From Ignavibacteria bacterium (GTDB lineage Bacteria > Bacteroidota > Ignavibacteria > Kapaibacteriales > Kapaibacteriaceae), in contig JADJIQ010000002.1 of NCBI GenBank assembly GCA_016707005.1, forward strand, positions 682,001 through 746,000: DNA of 64,000 bases, given 5' to 3'. The translations under genes were made by a program, and so were the position numbers. This document shows, piece by piece, positions 52,403 through 62,063 of the stretch. Positions within the stretch are counted from its first letter, which is position 1; each line of letters starts with the position of its first letter. The notes beneath the pieces were generated by a model. The model was not told the DNA's origin and made no database searches. It saw nothing but the letters and a program-made list of their open reading frames with translations.

Positions 52403-53700
52403 ATCCCCTCCCTACGACGGATGAAGGCATGGCGTACATCGCCGAAGGCTCGACCCAATGCACGTAATGGGAAGTGAAGTTCTCGGCGCACGTGCATTGT
52501 GCAGAGAATGCCAACAACGATGGTGTTGGCAACAAGTCCAAGTCCAACGAAAAGGGGCTCACCAAGCTCTCCAACCACAAAGAGGACGCCACCGGCTACA
52601 AGGAGTCCAACAGCAGAGTATCGGACGATGGCCGTGCTCCGCCCCATAGCCGCAATGATACTACTCATGAGGACGAAGGGCATTCCAAGTGCGGCAATAG
52701 AAAGCACGTTGAAGTGATCTACGGCAGCCGCATAATTATCTCCAAGGATAGGAATTATCATCCTGCTCAATCCAAGCTCTAACACAACCACGGCGATGAT
52801 CGTTGGGATGAGCGTGATGCTGATGGCCTTGGTGATCAGGATCTGAAGATCTTCCATACGATGTTGGGTGTACATCCGCACAGCAGCCGGGTAGAGCAAC
52901 GTTGTCACTGCATCAAAAGCCTGTTCAAAGAACCGGTACAGATTCTTTGCCGGGTTGTAGACCCCAACAACACCAACACCGAAATAGGCGGCGATCACAT
53001 ACACGTCGAGTTGACGTGGCGCAGAGTTCAATGCCGTGGCCATCGCAAGGGGCACGCCATAACGCAGGTAGGTCCCGAACGAGATAGAACCCGACCATCC
53101 AAAGATCAGATCCTTACGAGTAAGCGCCATTGTCGCGAGCGAGCTGGCAGCCATACCCGCAAAATCGATGAGGACGATATCACTGAGTGAGTGGAGCGAA
53201 TCATTGGCAATAAACCAGAACGTCATGGCCGTCCGCACACCGAACCAGATCGCATCTGCAACGAACAGATCCTTCATCCGCATCTCGCGGTAGATGATCT
53301 TCAGGCAGAACATGCGAGGCAGGGTAAGAAGGCAATACAGCGGAAGCAACGTAGCTACAACACCGAACTGCTCTACGCGGAAGACATGAACCAAGGGTTC
53401 GCGAAGCAGGAAGATGCCGAGCGCGGCACTACCTACCACGGCACTATGTATGACCAGCGCCATGAGATTCACGCGTTTGCGTTCGTTGGGATCAACTCCG
53501 TATTGGATGATGCCTGCCAACGCCGATCCATCGGAGACGATCATGATCCAGGTATTCAACGCCACAAGGAGTGTGAATACGCCATAGACATCTGCCGGCA
53601 GGGCTGCGATCTGCACGAATTGCACCAAACCATAGGCCACGTAAAGGACCTTATCAGCCAGCGACCACGTGATCTTCCCAAGATGAGCCGTTAATTTCAT
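52399..53700 (-). CDS. Wzx-type polysaccharide flippase
   Basis: Membrane protein of 433 residues with about 12 hydrophobic segments, of the MATE/MVF superfamily that flips undecaprenyl-linked repeat units across the inner membrane. Segment order and the start MKLTAHLGKITWSLADKVLYVAYGLVQFVQIA fit O-antigen/exopolysaccharide flippases. It lies between a heparinase-like gene and ftsX with ATGA overlaps on both sides. The glycan cannot be inferred. Confidence 0.88.
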   Translation of the reverse strand: MKLTAHLGKITWSLADKVLYVAYGLVQFVQIAALPADVYGVFTLLVALNTWIMIVSDGSALAGIIQYGVDPNERKRVNLMALVIHSAVVGSAALGIFLLREPLVHVFRVEQFGVVATLLPLYCLLTLPRMFCLKIIYREMRMKDLFVADAIWFGVRTAMTFWFIANDSLHSLSDIVLIDFAGMAASSLATMALTRKDLIFGWSGSISFGTYLRYGVPLAMATALNSAPRQLDVYVIAAYFGVGVVGVYNPAKNLYRFFEQAFDAVTTLLYPAAVRMYTQHRMEDLQILITKAISITLIPTIIAVVVLELGLSRMIIPILGDNYAAAVDHFNVLSIAALGMPFVLMSSIIAAMGRSTAIVRYSAVGLLVAGGVLFVVGELGEPLFVGLGLVANTIVVGILCTMHVRRELHFPLRALGRAFGDVRHAFIRRREGI

Positions 53701-55415
53701 GCTGCGAAGTTAGACAGCGTCCACGAGAGTGCGTTGGTTCGTATGCGAAGACACAGCGCCACGCGGGTTTCTGCGAAACACGGCGAGATCATGGATCTAT
53801 CGACAATCATCGTCCCGTTGTCCCATGTAAGGAGGGCCGATGTTTTGCGACCGCGCAGGATGGCCTTGTTGGCATCGAGCTCCACTTCGACCCCTTCACC
53901 GAGGGGAAGCACCCATTCGGCCATTGGATCCTTCGCCGTTGGCGTGTATACGTCCCGCACAGAAAGATGATCTTCTCCCAAGGCAACGTGACGTTCATGT
54001 CTACGTCCGTCTTGAGCACTCACGATACCATGCCAGACCGAACCCGTATTGGCAACTACCTCCGTCTCAAGTTCGTCATCCAAGAGCCAGAACATCCCTT
54101 CCTCGCCGGGTGGCATAAATGCTTGTTCAGACGATACCGACCACATAGTGGCATGTTGGTGAACGGACCGTTCGATGTCTCGCTGAATTGGGTCTGAAGT
54201 GTAGCAGGACGTTCCGGGGTCTACGACGAATGGTTCGCCCCCTATCGAGACGGTGATGGAATTCTGATCGTTATGGGCATGACCACCCTTGCCGAACTGA
54301 CCAACGGGTCCGTTCCGAAGGGAAGTGATCATCGAGCCACTGCGTCTGATGGTGAGTCCAAGATCCGGCGCAACGAGGTCTTCATCCCCCACATCTGCCG
54401 AACCGCACATTCGCGTCCCAACATCGTAGAGGTAATCAAGGTCGGGTGTAAATCCAGTGAGTTTCATCGCCAACCCGTCATCGTTGTCGCCGATAAGGGG
54501 CATGCCATGTTGCTCAAGGTTGCGGCACCGCTCCACAGCACCGCCGATCTTTGTGAGTTCATCCGGAGAAAAGGCACCAAGCGCTGCAGCCTGAACGAAG
54601 AGGTCCGTTACCTGACGATGATACCCGGTGCTCCCTTCATTGGCCATCCCGTCGGGCAAGATCTGTCGATACAGTTCCTTGCTCAGTTCATTCGCAGCCA
54701 GATCACTCCAATGTGCAGCTGCCGGCTCACCAACGAGGTAGATGCCTGCCGCACGTATACCCAGGAGATTGGCTGCATAGTGTGACGTAGAAAGTCCGCC
54801 GCGAGATTCCCTGCGCGCCACAACACTCCGTGCATGGTCAACGGCATAGGCCGCCACACGATGTTCACCCTCGGCATGTTCCCAGCCACTTCGCCGGGCC
54901 CAATCCCATGCAACGAGCATTGAATGAAGTCGGATTCCGGTACCCATCGGGAATTGCCAATGGATGCCATGTTCGGCCGGCGTGGTGCGCATAAAGGTGG
55001 AGATCTCGTCGAACAAGAGATCGCACCATTCATCGCGATGCTCACGGTCGATATGCGCAGCCAGTGCATAGGCGCACCAGTGGTGCATTCGACTGAGCTC
55101 ATGGACGGACCGTGTATCAACACCCGTCGGGTCCGGATCGCCCACCCGCCAATGCCCTATTCCGTAGGCTCCAACCACTCCCATCCGCATGGACGAGGCA
55201 AACGCCAAGACGTCCGAGCTGTGCGCCGCAAACCACGAAGCTGACGGAAGTGGAGTTACGCCTGTTCGAAGGCTGCGTCCTTCATGGACGTGCGTAGGCA
55301 GCTGCCTGCGAAGCATCCTCACGAGGAAACGTTCGCGCAGGGCATCGCGGACCTTTCGAACCACGAATGGTCTCATCGGTCCGAGAAGAATTCGGACTCT
55401 CCACGGAATATTCAT
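53697..55415 (-). CDS. Heparinase II/III-like protein
   Basis: Probable polysaccharide lyase or polysaccharide-modifying protein of 572 residues. An alpha/alpha toroid (about 40-320, with HWRVGDPDPTGVDTRSVHELSRMHHW and ANEGSTGYHRQV) is followed by the C-terminal beta-sandwich with the family motif FGKGGHAHNDQNSITVSIGGEPFVVDPGTSCYTSD. No signal peptide is seen. Such genes occur in exopolysaccharide clusters, often beside asnB and flippase genes as here. ATG at 55415 is preferred; the frame is open to 55442. Divergent from asnB. Confidence 0.88.
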   Translation of the reverse strand: MNIPWRVRILLGPMRPFVVRKVRDALRERFLVRMLRRQLPTHVHEGRSLRTGVTPLPSASWFAAHSSDVLAFASSMRMGVVGAYGIGHWRVGDPDPTGVDTRSVHELSRMHHWCAYALAAHIDREHRDEWCDLLFDEISTFMRTTPAEHGIHWQFPMGTGIRLHSMLVAWDWARRSGWEHAEGEHRVAAYAVDHARSVVARRESRGGLSTSHYAANLLGIRAAGIYLVGEPAAAHWSDLAANELSKELYRQILPDGMANEGSTGYHRQVTDLFVQAAALGAFSPDELTKIGGAVERCRNLEQHGMPLIGDNDDGLAMKLTGFTPDLDYLYDVGTRMCGSADVGDEDLVAPDLGLTIRRSGSMITSLRNGPVGQFGKGGHAHNDQNSITVSIGGEPFVVDPGTSCYTSDPIQRDIERSVHQHATMWSVSSEQAFMPPGEEGMFWLLDDELETEVVANTGSVWHGIVSAQDGRRHERHVALGEDHLSVRDVYTPTAKDPMAEWVLPLGEGVEVELDANKAILRGRKTSALLTWDNGTMIVDRSMISPCFAETRVALCLRIRTNALSWTLSNFAA

Positions 55416-55472
55416 CGGTACAATGTACTTCTTCGGCAACAACTTCGTCTCACGCCTGCATTACTCCTTCCG

Positions 55473-55480
55473 TAGATTCG
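55473..55480 (+). promoter_or_regulatory. -7 element of asnB
   Basis: TAGATTCG (TAnnTTYG) five bases before the ATG at 55486, in the 70-bp divergent spacer. It suggests a leaderless asnB transcript. Confidence 0.4.
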
Positions 55481-55485
55481 TTGCC

Positions 55486-57321
55486 ATGTGTGGAATTGCC
55501 GGACTCGTAGATGAACGCCTTGGAACATCGGATATTGCCGATGTTGGTGCCCGTATGCTGGAGATCATGGCCCATCGTGGTCCTGATCACCGCGGAACAT
55601 GGGCTACACCGCCGGTTTTTCTCGGTCACAACCGACTGAGCATCATCGACCTCTCCAGCGGGTCGAACCAGCCGATGACCGATGCGGGCCTTACCATCAC
55701 CTACAACGGCGAGGTCTACAACTACCTCGAGCTACGCTCCGAACTGGAACGAGACGGGTACTCGTTTCGCACTTCCGGCGATACGGAGGTCATCCTCAAC
55801 GCCTATCACCGCTGGGGGCCTTCATGCGTTGAACGATTCATCGGCATGTGGGCATTTGCCATCTGGGACGAGGCGAAGCGCGAGCTGTTCTGCTCTCGTG
55901 ACCGATTTGGAATAAAACCATTCCACTACATCGAACGCGACGGACGATTCCATTTTGCTTCAGAGATCAAGGGGCTTCGTGTTTCGCCCCTTTATCGAGG
56001 CGGGATCAATGAGTCGCAAGTTGCACGCGGACTCTATCTGGGATGGATGCAGCATTGGGAGGAGACGTACTTCACGGATATCAAGGCACTTCCCGCCTCG
56101 CACAATTGCGTGTGGAAGAACGGGACGTTGCGGATCTGGTCCTATGCAGACATCGATACGTCAACACAGAACACATCGTCGTTTGAAGAGAACAGCTCTG
56201 CATTCCGGGAGTTATTCGTCGACGCTGTACAACTGACCGCGCGACGTGATGTGCCAATGGGGATCTGTCTCAGTGGTGGACTCGACTCAACGTCTATTGC
56301 CAGTGTTCTTGCATCATCGACGGATGAACACTCCATCAAGACGTTCACTGCGTTCTACACAGGAAAGGGGAATGTTGACGAGCGTCCGTACATCGATCAT
56401 GTGCTGGCGAAGTATCCGCAGATTTCACCTCACTACATCTCGCCCACAGATACCGATGTAGCGCAGGCCTTCGACAGAGTCACGTGGATGATGGATGCTC
56501 CGATGCCTTCATCGTCCTACATCTCGCAGTACTTCGTGATGCAGCTTGCATCGCAACACGGCGTTAAGGTGGTTCTGGACGGTCAAGGCTCAGATGAGAT
56601 CATGGGCGGATATATGCATTCCTTGTATCGCGTGATCGCAGACAAGATCCGCAGCGGCGACCTTAGCGGAGCGGTGCGAGAGGTGAATGCACATGCAACA
56701 CGTCAGGGATATGGAGTCCGCCGGAAGCTCGACATCGTCGCCAAAAGTCTGCTCTCGGCATCACGAGACGAGCCGGCATTGTATGCAATGGAGTTTGCGC
56801 GAACCTATCCATGGATCATGGCGCAACCGGCCGCATCGTATCCTATCCACCTCGAGATGCCATCGGGACCACGTCTCAACGCCTTCCTTTACAACCTGGT
56901 GCGGGTGACATTGTTGCCAACCCTGCTGCACACGGAGGATCTCAACGCGATGGCCTTCAACATTGAGAGTCGCGTGCCGTTTCTCGATCATCGCCTTGTA
57001 CAGTTGTGTTTTTCCATGCCGAACGAACACAAGGTTCATCTTGGAGAGACCAAGCGCGTGTTGCGCGCCGGTATGCGGGGCATCGTGCCTGATGCCGTGC
57101 TGGACCGAAAGGACAAGACCGGCTTCATCACGCCCGGACACATCGCTTGGTTACGTGGCCAGCTCAGCCATCTGCTTGAAGGCGATTGGAAGGAGCTCGA
57201 CGGATACGTTGTTCGTCCGGAGCTCATGAAGGTACTTGCCGGATATCGTCGCGGCGACAACCGCAACGCGCTCTTCGTATGGCGTCTGGCAATGCTTCGT
57301 GCATTCCTGCGCACCATCTAG
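55486..57321 (+). CDS. asnB: Asparagine synthetase (glutamine-hydrolysing) family amidotransferase
   Basis: Protein of 611 residues. The N-terminal glutaminase begins directly at MCGIAGL, so Cys2 is the nucleophile after Met removal, and MAHRGPDHRG is intact. The synthetase domain has the PPi loop SGGLDSTSIASVLA. It makes Asn from Asp, or amidates uronic acids in surface polysaccharides; the neighbouring flippase, heparinase-like, FkbM and glycosyltransferase genes favour the latter. The frame is open 99 codons upstream without coding character. The stop codon lies four bases from the convergent LytTR gene. Confidence 0.93.
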   Translation: MCGIAGLVDERLGTSDIADVGARMLEIMAHRGPDHRGTWATPPVFLGHNRLSIIDLSSGSNQPMTDAGLTITYNGEVYNYLELRSELERDGYSFRTSGDTEVILNAYHRWGPSCVERFIGMWAFAIWDEAKRELFCSRDRFGIKPFHYIERDGRFHFASEIKGLRVSPLYRGGINESQVARGLYLGWMQHWEETYFTDIKALPASHNCVWKNGTLRIWSYADIDTSTQNTSSFEENSSAFRELFVDAVQLTARRDVPMGICLSGGLDSTSIASVLASSTDEHSIKTFTAFYTGKGNVDERPYIDHVLAKYPQISPHYISPTDTDVAQAFDRVTWMMDAPMPSSSYISQYFVMQLASQHGVKVVLDGQGSDEIMGGYMHSLYRVIADKIRSGDLSGAVREVNAHATRQGYGVRRKLDIVAKSLLSASRDEPALYAMEFARTYPWIMAQPAASYPIHLEMPSGPRLNAFLYNLVRVTLLPTLLHTEDLNAMAFNIESRVPFLDHRLVQLCFSMPNEHKVHLGETKRVLRAGMRGIVPDAVLDRKDKTGFITPGHIAWLRGQLSHLLEGDWKELDGYVVRPELMKVLAGYRRGDNRNALFVWRLAMLRAFLRTI

Positions 57322-57325
57322 CCCC

Positions 57326-58078
57326 CTACCGTCTCCGAACCACATTCAGCGCCTCGAACAGAACATCGCGATACCGTTCTGACACATCGATCTCGTCTCC
57401 GTTGCTCATCAGGATCCGCGCCGTCTTCCCACGCACTACCTTTCGAACATGCAGCAGGTTCACGAGATTGGAGCGGTGCACGCGCAGAAAACCCGAACGT
57501 TGCAGGATCACTTCGTACTCTCCTATCGTGCGCGAGAGCAAGAGTGCCGGGTCGCGCTCAAAGATCACACGCGTGTAATTCCCTTCTCCGTGAAGATGAA
57601 CGATCTGTTCTCGCGGACGGATCTCAATGCCCGACGTAACGGGCAGTGCGATCACATTGGCTTGATAGGGGGCTTCGGGGATCGGCTCTTGCAGTTGCAT
57701 TGCATAGGAATACCGTGCGATCCGACGCGCGCATCGGTCGAGTGCCGAATAGAGATCCTCCGTTGAACATCGATCCATCAGATAATGCACGGCCCCTGCT
57801 TCAAACGCAAGGACGGCATAGGTGGGCTCTCGAGACCAACACACCAGAACGGGCATGAGTCCCATCTCCGTACGCCATCGCACGAGCATTTCGCCTTCGT
57901 CGATCGCCGGATCATACAGCACAAGATCGGGTCGAGCTGATCTGATCAATGGACCCACCTCGTTCATATCCGACGTTGATCCGACAAGGACCACATCATG
58001 CGTTGAATAGGTCAACATTTTTGATTGAGCATCCAAAGCATCTGTCTTGCCGAGGACGCACAATGTTCGGACCTGCAT
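57326..58078 (-). CDS. LytTR-type DNA-binding response regulator
   Basis: Protein of 250 residues. The N-terminal REC-like domain has the possible phospho-acceptor Asp in DLVLYDPAID, but the usual N-terminal acidic pair is not obvious, so phosphorylation is uncertain. The C-terminal LytTR domain is clear: IVHLHGEGNYTRVIFERDPALLLSRTIGEYE, then FLRVHRSNLVNLLHVRKV and MSNGDEIDVSERYRD. No histidine kinase is adjacent. The start at 58078 is preferred because GGAGG lies five bases before it. Divergent from the AEC transporter, a likely target. Confidence 0.87.
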   Translation of the reverse strand: MQVRTLCVLGKTDALDAQSKMLTYSTHDVVLVGSTSDMNEVGPLIRSARPDLVLYDPAIDEGEMLVRWRTEMGLMPVLVCWSREPTYAVLAFEAGAVHYLMDRCSTEDLYSALDRCARRIARYSYAMQLQEPIPEAPYQANVIALPVTSGIEIRPREQIVHLHGEGNYTRVIFERDPALLLSRTIGEYEVILQRSGFLRVHRSNLVNLLHVRKVVRGKTARILMSNGDEIDVSERYRDVLFEALNVVRRR

Positions 58079-58189
58079 GAGAACCTCCATATGTTGTTGC
58101 CGTGTGGAGCTGATGGTCCAAACTATGCCTGTAGATGTCAGAGTGCCATTACACACATACCAGTCCACTTACATCGTAGTTTGTCGCGC

Positions 58190-59113
58190 ATGGTCAACGT
58201 TTTTGCAACCCTTGGTGTTCTGCTCGGCTGTGGGATCATCTACAGACAGCTCCCTCATGTTCCGGATCCCATGGTGGTTCGGACCAGCATCGGCTCCATC
58301 GTTCTGAACATCTTCGTACCGCTACTCACCTTTGGCGTGTTGGCCACAGCGCCTATTGGGAGCGACATTTGGTCGGTACCGCTGGTCTCGATCGTTTCCG
58401 TAGCCGTCGGCTTTGGGCTGTCGTGGATCATCTTTGCCCGACTCCTTCGTACCCACCTCAGTCCTCCAGTGATCGGCTCCCTCATCGTTGCATCAACGTG
58501 GTGCAACGCCATGTACCTCGGACTGCCGATCACGACTGCTGTTGTTGGTGACCATGTAGGCAGGGTGCCGATCCTCTTCGACTATCTCGGCATGACGCCG
58601 CTCCTCTTCACGTTGGGGACCATCGTCTGTGTTGAATACGGCACGCGTGGTCAGAAGCACACAATTGGCGAAGGTCTGCTGCAGGCGTTGCGTATGCCAC
58701 CAACCCTTGCTGTTGTTGCAGGGCTTGCGGTGAATATCCTACACATCCCGATCGCCCCCTTCATACTCGATGCATGCACAACAGCCGGCAAGGTGGTTGC
58801 GCCGTTGATGTTGTTCAGCATCGGACTCGCATTGCGCTTGCCACGGTTGAGAATGTTGCCCGTGCTTGTACCGGTTGTTGTCATTCGTTTGGTTGCTGTG
58901 CCGCTTGCCGTTTATTGGCTTGCTGTGCGTATTACGCCGGATGACGATGTGTTACTCGCTACCATGCTCGAAACTTCGATGCCAACAATGATGCTCACCA
59001 TGGTCTTTGCCGATCGGTACGGACTTGATGAGTCGGCTCTTGCCCAAGCAATCCTTGTCACCACGATCATCTCAATGATCACCTTACCAACGGTTGCACA
59101 ATGGAAGTTCTAA
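58190..59113 (+). CDS. AEC (auxin efflux carrier) family transporter
   Basis: Inner-membrane carrier of 307 residues with about ten hydrophobic segments in two repeats. TWCNAMYLGLPI and MLFSIGLALRL, and the C-terminal LETSMPTMMLTMVFADRYGLDE, are typical of bacterial AEC permeases that move organic acids or amino acids. The start at 58190 follows TAGTTTG plus six bases, an off-consensus version of the leaderless pattern. The 3' end overlaps the DUF1835 gene by 13 bases. Confidence 0.88.
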   Translation: MVNVFATLGVLLGCGIIYRQLPHVPDPMVVRTSIGSIVLNIFVPLLTFGVLATAPIGSDIWSVPLVSIVSVAVGFGLSWIIFARLLRTHLSPPVIGSLIVASTWCNAMYLGLPITTAVVGDHVGRVPILFDYLGMTPLLFTLGTIVCVEYGTRGQKHTIGEGLLQALRMPPTLAVVAGLAVNILHIPIAPFILDACTTAGKVVAPLMLFSIGLALRLPRLRMLPVLVPVVVIRLVAVPLAVYWLAVRITPDDDVLLATMLETSMPTMMLTMVFADRYGLDESALAQAILVTTIISMITLPTVAQWKF

Positions 59114-59886
59114 CCCTTCACATCGCCAACGGCGACATGGATGTTCCGCGACTTCAACAGCGCGGCTATGAGCACATCCGTGTCTGGCGGGAAGCACTTG
59201 CCGATGGGCCCGTTAGCCCACGTCCGGCAGAACTATTCCCTCTGCGCAGGACCTTCGTTACAACCGCCTACAGTTCTTCCGAGGATGAGTACCGTCGCGT
59301 CGTTGAGCAGGAATTCTCCATCATCATCGATGCCACATGGGACGAAGTTGTATTGCACTTCGACACCGATCTCTTCTGTTGCGTGAACTGTCTCTTTCTG
59401 ATCTCCCAGCTTGGTTCAGTGCCGCGTCTGGTGTGGGATCTTCGTTCCCGCAGCATTGAGCTCACCACGATGGACCGCGCCTATCTCGCTTCCTGTTGGC
59501 GTGCCTATGCCGGGTCCGACCCAACGATGATCGAAGATCTGCTCAGACAAACTCCGCCTGCACTTTCTCATGTCGCTATTGCATTGAGAGCTCATCTCGA
59601 GCGATTCCCGAACAACAAGACCAAACTCGGAAGACCCCAAGAACTCGTTGAAGAACTTCTTGCAAGGGGGCTCACCGAACCCGAAGATCTTGTGCAGGCT
59701 TTCATCGCCCTCGACGCCAACGTCTATGGATGGGGCGACGCACAGATCCTACGAGAACGTCGAGCTCTTGAATCAAGGCAGAGCGGCAACATCGCCACCC
59801 ACATTGGCGGTGTATCACAACGAACAACGGGCCCGCACTGGCAGTGGGACCCGTTGAAGAGACGACTTGTATGGTCGGAAGAATAG
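59101..59886 (+). CDS. DUF1835 domain protein
   Basis: Cytoplasmic protein of 261 residues. The N-terminus matches DUF1835: LHIANGDMDVPRLQQRGYEHIRVWREALADGPV. A helical region with WDEVVLHFDTDLFCCVNCLFLISQL follows, as in DUF1835/DUF3658 proteins. Function unknown. It overlaps the AEC transporter by 13 bases, so the two are probably translated together. Ends eight bases before the convergent Kelch-lectin gene. Confidence 0.83.
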   Translation: MEVLTLHIANGDMDVPRLQQRGYEHIRVWREALADGPVSPRPAELFPLRRTFVTTAYSSSEDEYRRVVEQEFSIIIDATWDEVVLHFDTDLFCCVNCLFLISQLGSVPRLVWDLRSRSIELTTMDRAYLASCWRAYAGSDPTMIEDLLRQTPPALSHVAIALRAHLERFPNNKTKLGRPQELVEELLARGLTEPEDLVQAFIALDANVYGWGDAQILRERRALESRQSGNIATHIGGVSQRTTGPHWQWDPLKRRLVWSEE

Positions 59887-59894
59887 TCCGGCTA

Positions 59895-62012
59895 TCAGCG
59901 CGAGATCACAAGAGGGACAGTAAATGCACCCCGTGCATCCATGATCACAACCTGATACATGCCAGCCGACAGTGATTCCAATTGCAAATTCACCATCGAA
60001 CTCCCCGCAGGGATAGTGAAGCGAGAAGATACATTTCCCTGCAGATCCACGATCGTACACGAAACGGCGCTTTGAAGCGGGCTTGGAAGAACTAGTTTCG
60101 CGATATCGGCCGATGGAGTTGGGATGATGGAGGCCGACGTGATCATCGGCAATTCCTGATCTTCATCCACATCGGAGATTAGTCCATCGCAACCCTCTAT
60201 CTGAACGGACAACAATTCATGCGTCTGCGCAGAGAAGCCGGTTGAAGAGGTGAATCCTAGATACGCCGCACCATCCTCGCGAAGCCGAAGGATCTGATTC
60301 ATATCGATGCTATCAACGGTGAGCACCGGCGTTTCCAATACCGGCGTTGTCCCACAATACACATGCAGGAGCTTACCCTCGAGCTTCACACGTGCATGAT
60401 ACACCGTACCATCGGCAACAAATGGCGGGAATCCCTCCGAGGTGATCCCCTTGAGATATGGCGCCACGTGCCACGGCCTGAGAATGTTTCCATCACCAAC
60501 CTGCACCGCGATATGACTCGGTGTAGGATCTGAAAACGCAGCATTCCGATACGCATCGAATTCAATAGCAAGACCATGCGGGATCTCGTTGTATCCGATC
60601 CCATCTCCAGGAAGTCCGACTGCAGCGCGTGTTTCATTCTGAAGAACCATCACCACTCCATCAGCACCCTGAGGGCCATTATCTATCTGCCCATTGTCAC
60701 TTCCATTGGAAAGTCTGAATGAGAACCGTACATCAAAACCACTGGCAACAGGAACGCGATCGCGAACCCAAGCAGCCCCTGCCTGATATGGAATAGACTG
60801 CGTCATCTCAAGCCGAGGCGCTTTATAGATTGTGCTCCCTATGCGTCGCATCGTTGAAAGCGCAATAGTCGAGCTACCGGCACAGCTATCTTCAAGAACT
60901 TCGATGGTAGGGGTGTTCCTGGTAGAATAGTCGTTAACAGGAGACAAACCAGAAATGACGAAGGCTCTTGTGCGTCCACTAGCAACTCTAACAACAATCA
61001 TTTGGGAAAATGCACGCGCATAATTGAGGGAAGGTGCTACAGACGAGGTATTTGTTGTGAGATCCAACCACTCACATGAGCTACCATACCTTACGTTGTC
61101 AAGTAGTCCAGAAGTCACCAACGCCCGAGAGTCACCCCATGCACCCAATGTGTGCCATTGGCGTCCTTCGATCAAGGTCGGTCCTTTCGCTACCTCTCCT
61201 AGGTAGTTAACGATCCAGGTTTTCCTCGATGTTGTAAAGGGATTTTCACCTGTTGCGCCACTGCAGACAAGCACAGATCCATCTGTTAGTACCGTCAACT
61301 TCGGAGCTACAGGTGCATCATCAAACTCTAGATCCAATGGCCATGAATCTGTTTGCGAACTGTATCGAATAGACTGCCTTTGCCGGTCGGAATTGGGGCC
61401 ATAAGCTCGGAACCCCCAGAACGAGGGTCCTCGCCCTTCTGGATTTATCGATACGGCGGAATTCGCCATTGACGGGAGGTTGGCAATCTTCCGCGATTGG
61501 CCGGTTGAAATCGTAAAGATCTCCGCGCTAGAAGAGCCAAATCCGCCGATGATAAGGACTTCGTCTTCGTTTAGGAAGTCTGCACTGTGTTGTCGTCTGC
61601 CATCTTCCATTTGACCTATCACTGACCAAGTATTGGTTGCGACATCATAGCGCTCTACAACTTTCGACGGTCCCAAGTTTGAGTTTCCACCGAACACAAG
61701 GATATCTCCATCCGGAAGATCCAACGCGGGGAACTCTGTTCTATATGTGGCCATACTTGGCCCAGGAGTAACTTGACCCGTTTGTAGATCCACGATCTCA
61801 GTAGTGTTCGTCGGATTACCATCTAGGATGCCATAGGAGCCAACATATCCGCCTATGACCAATATTTTGTCGCCATTCAGATATCTTGCGACATGATGGT
61901 GCCTACCTTGTTCAAGGTTTGCGAACACCCTCCATTGATCCTGAGCGCTAACGGCTACTGCGAAGAAGCCCAATGCCAAAAGGATACCGATTTGCTTGAA
62001 TTTCTTTTGCAC
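59895..62012 (-). CDS. Kelch-repeat, legume-type lectin, T9SS-exported protein
   Basis: Secreted protein of 705 residues. A GTG start gives signal peptide VQKKFKQIGILLALGFFAVAVSAQ. Residues about 28-370 form Kelch-type blades (ILVIGGYVG, ILVFGGNSN, VLIIGGFGS, each preceded by a short variable region). Residues about 390-620 resemble a bacterial legume-lectin domain (GADGVVMVLQNE, GDGIGYNEIPHGLAIEFDAY, AYLGFTSSTGF). A T9SS sorting domain ends it (LQGNVSSRFTIPAGSS, LSAGMYQVVIMD). Carbohydrate binding is expected; divergent from the FkbM and glycosyltransferase genes. The 5' half is more AT-rich than the rest of the window. Confidence 0.86.
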   Translation of the reverse strand: MQKKFKQIGILLALGFFAVAVSAQDQWRVFANLEQGRHHHVARYLNGDKILVIGGYVGSYGILDGNPTNTTEIVDLQTGQVTPGPSMATYRTEFPALDLPDGDILVFGGNSNLGPSKVVERYDVATNTWSVIGQMEDGRRQHSADFLNEDEVLIIGGFGSSSAEIFTISTGQSRKIANLPSMANSAVSINPEGRGPSFWGFRAYGPNSDRQRQSIRYSSQTDSWPLDLEFDDAPVAPKLTVLTDGSVLVCSGATGENPFTTSRKTWIVNYLGEVAKGPTLIEGRQWHTLGAWGDSRALVTSGLLDNVRYGSSCEWLDLTTNTSSVAPSLNYARAFSQMIVVRVASGRTRAFVISGLSPVNDYSTRNTPTIEVLEDSCAGSSTIALSTMRRIGSTIYKAPRLEMTQSIPYQAGAAWVRDRVPVASGFDVRFSFRLSNGSDNGQIDNGPQGADGVVMVLQNETRAAVGLPGDGIGYNEIPHGLAIEFDAYRNAAFSDPTPSHIAVQVGDGNILRPWHVAPYLKGITSEGFPPFVADGTVYHARVKLEGKLLHVYCGTTPVLETPVLTVDSIDMNQILRLREDGAAYLGFTSSTGFSAQTHELLSVQIEGCDGLISDVDEDQELPMITSASIIPTPSADIAKLVLPSPLQSAVSCTIVDLQGNVSSRFTIPAGSSMVNLQLESLSAGMYQVVIMDARGAFTVPLVISR

Positions 62013-62046
62013 GATGTCTACCCCTCGATTGTGCGATAATCTGAAC

Positions 62047-62059
62047 TAAAGGACCTTTA
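62047..62059. promoter_or_regulatory. 13-bp palindrome upstream of the FkbM gene
   Basis: TAAAGG-A-CCTTTA, a perfect odd palindrome, lies five bases before the ATG at 62064, inside the 51-bp divergent spacer. It could be an operator or part of the divergent promoters. Weak evidence. Confidence 0.3.
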
Positions 62060-62063
62060 ATAC

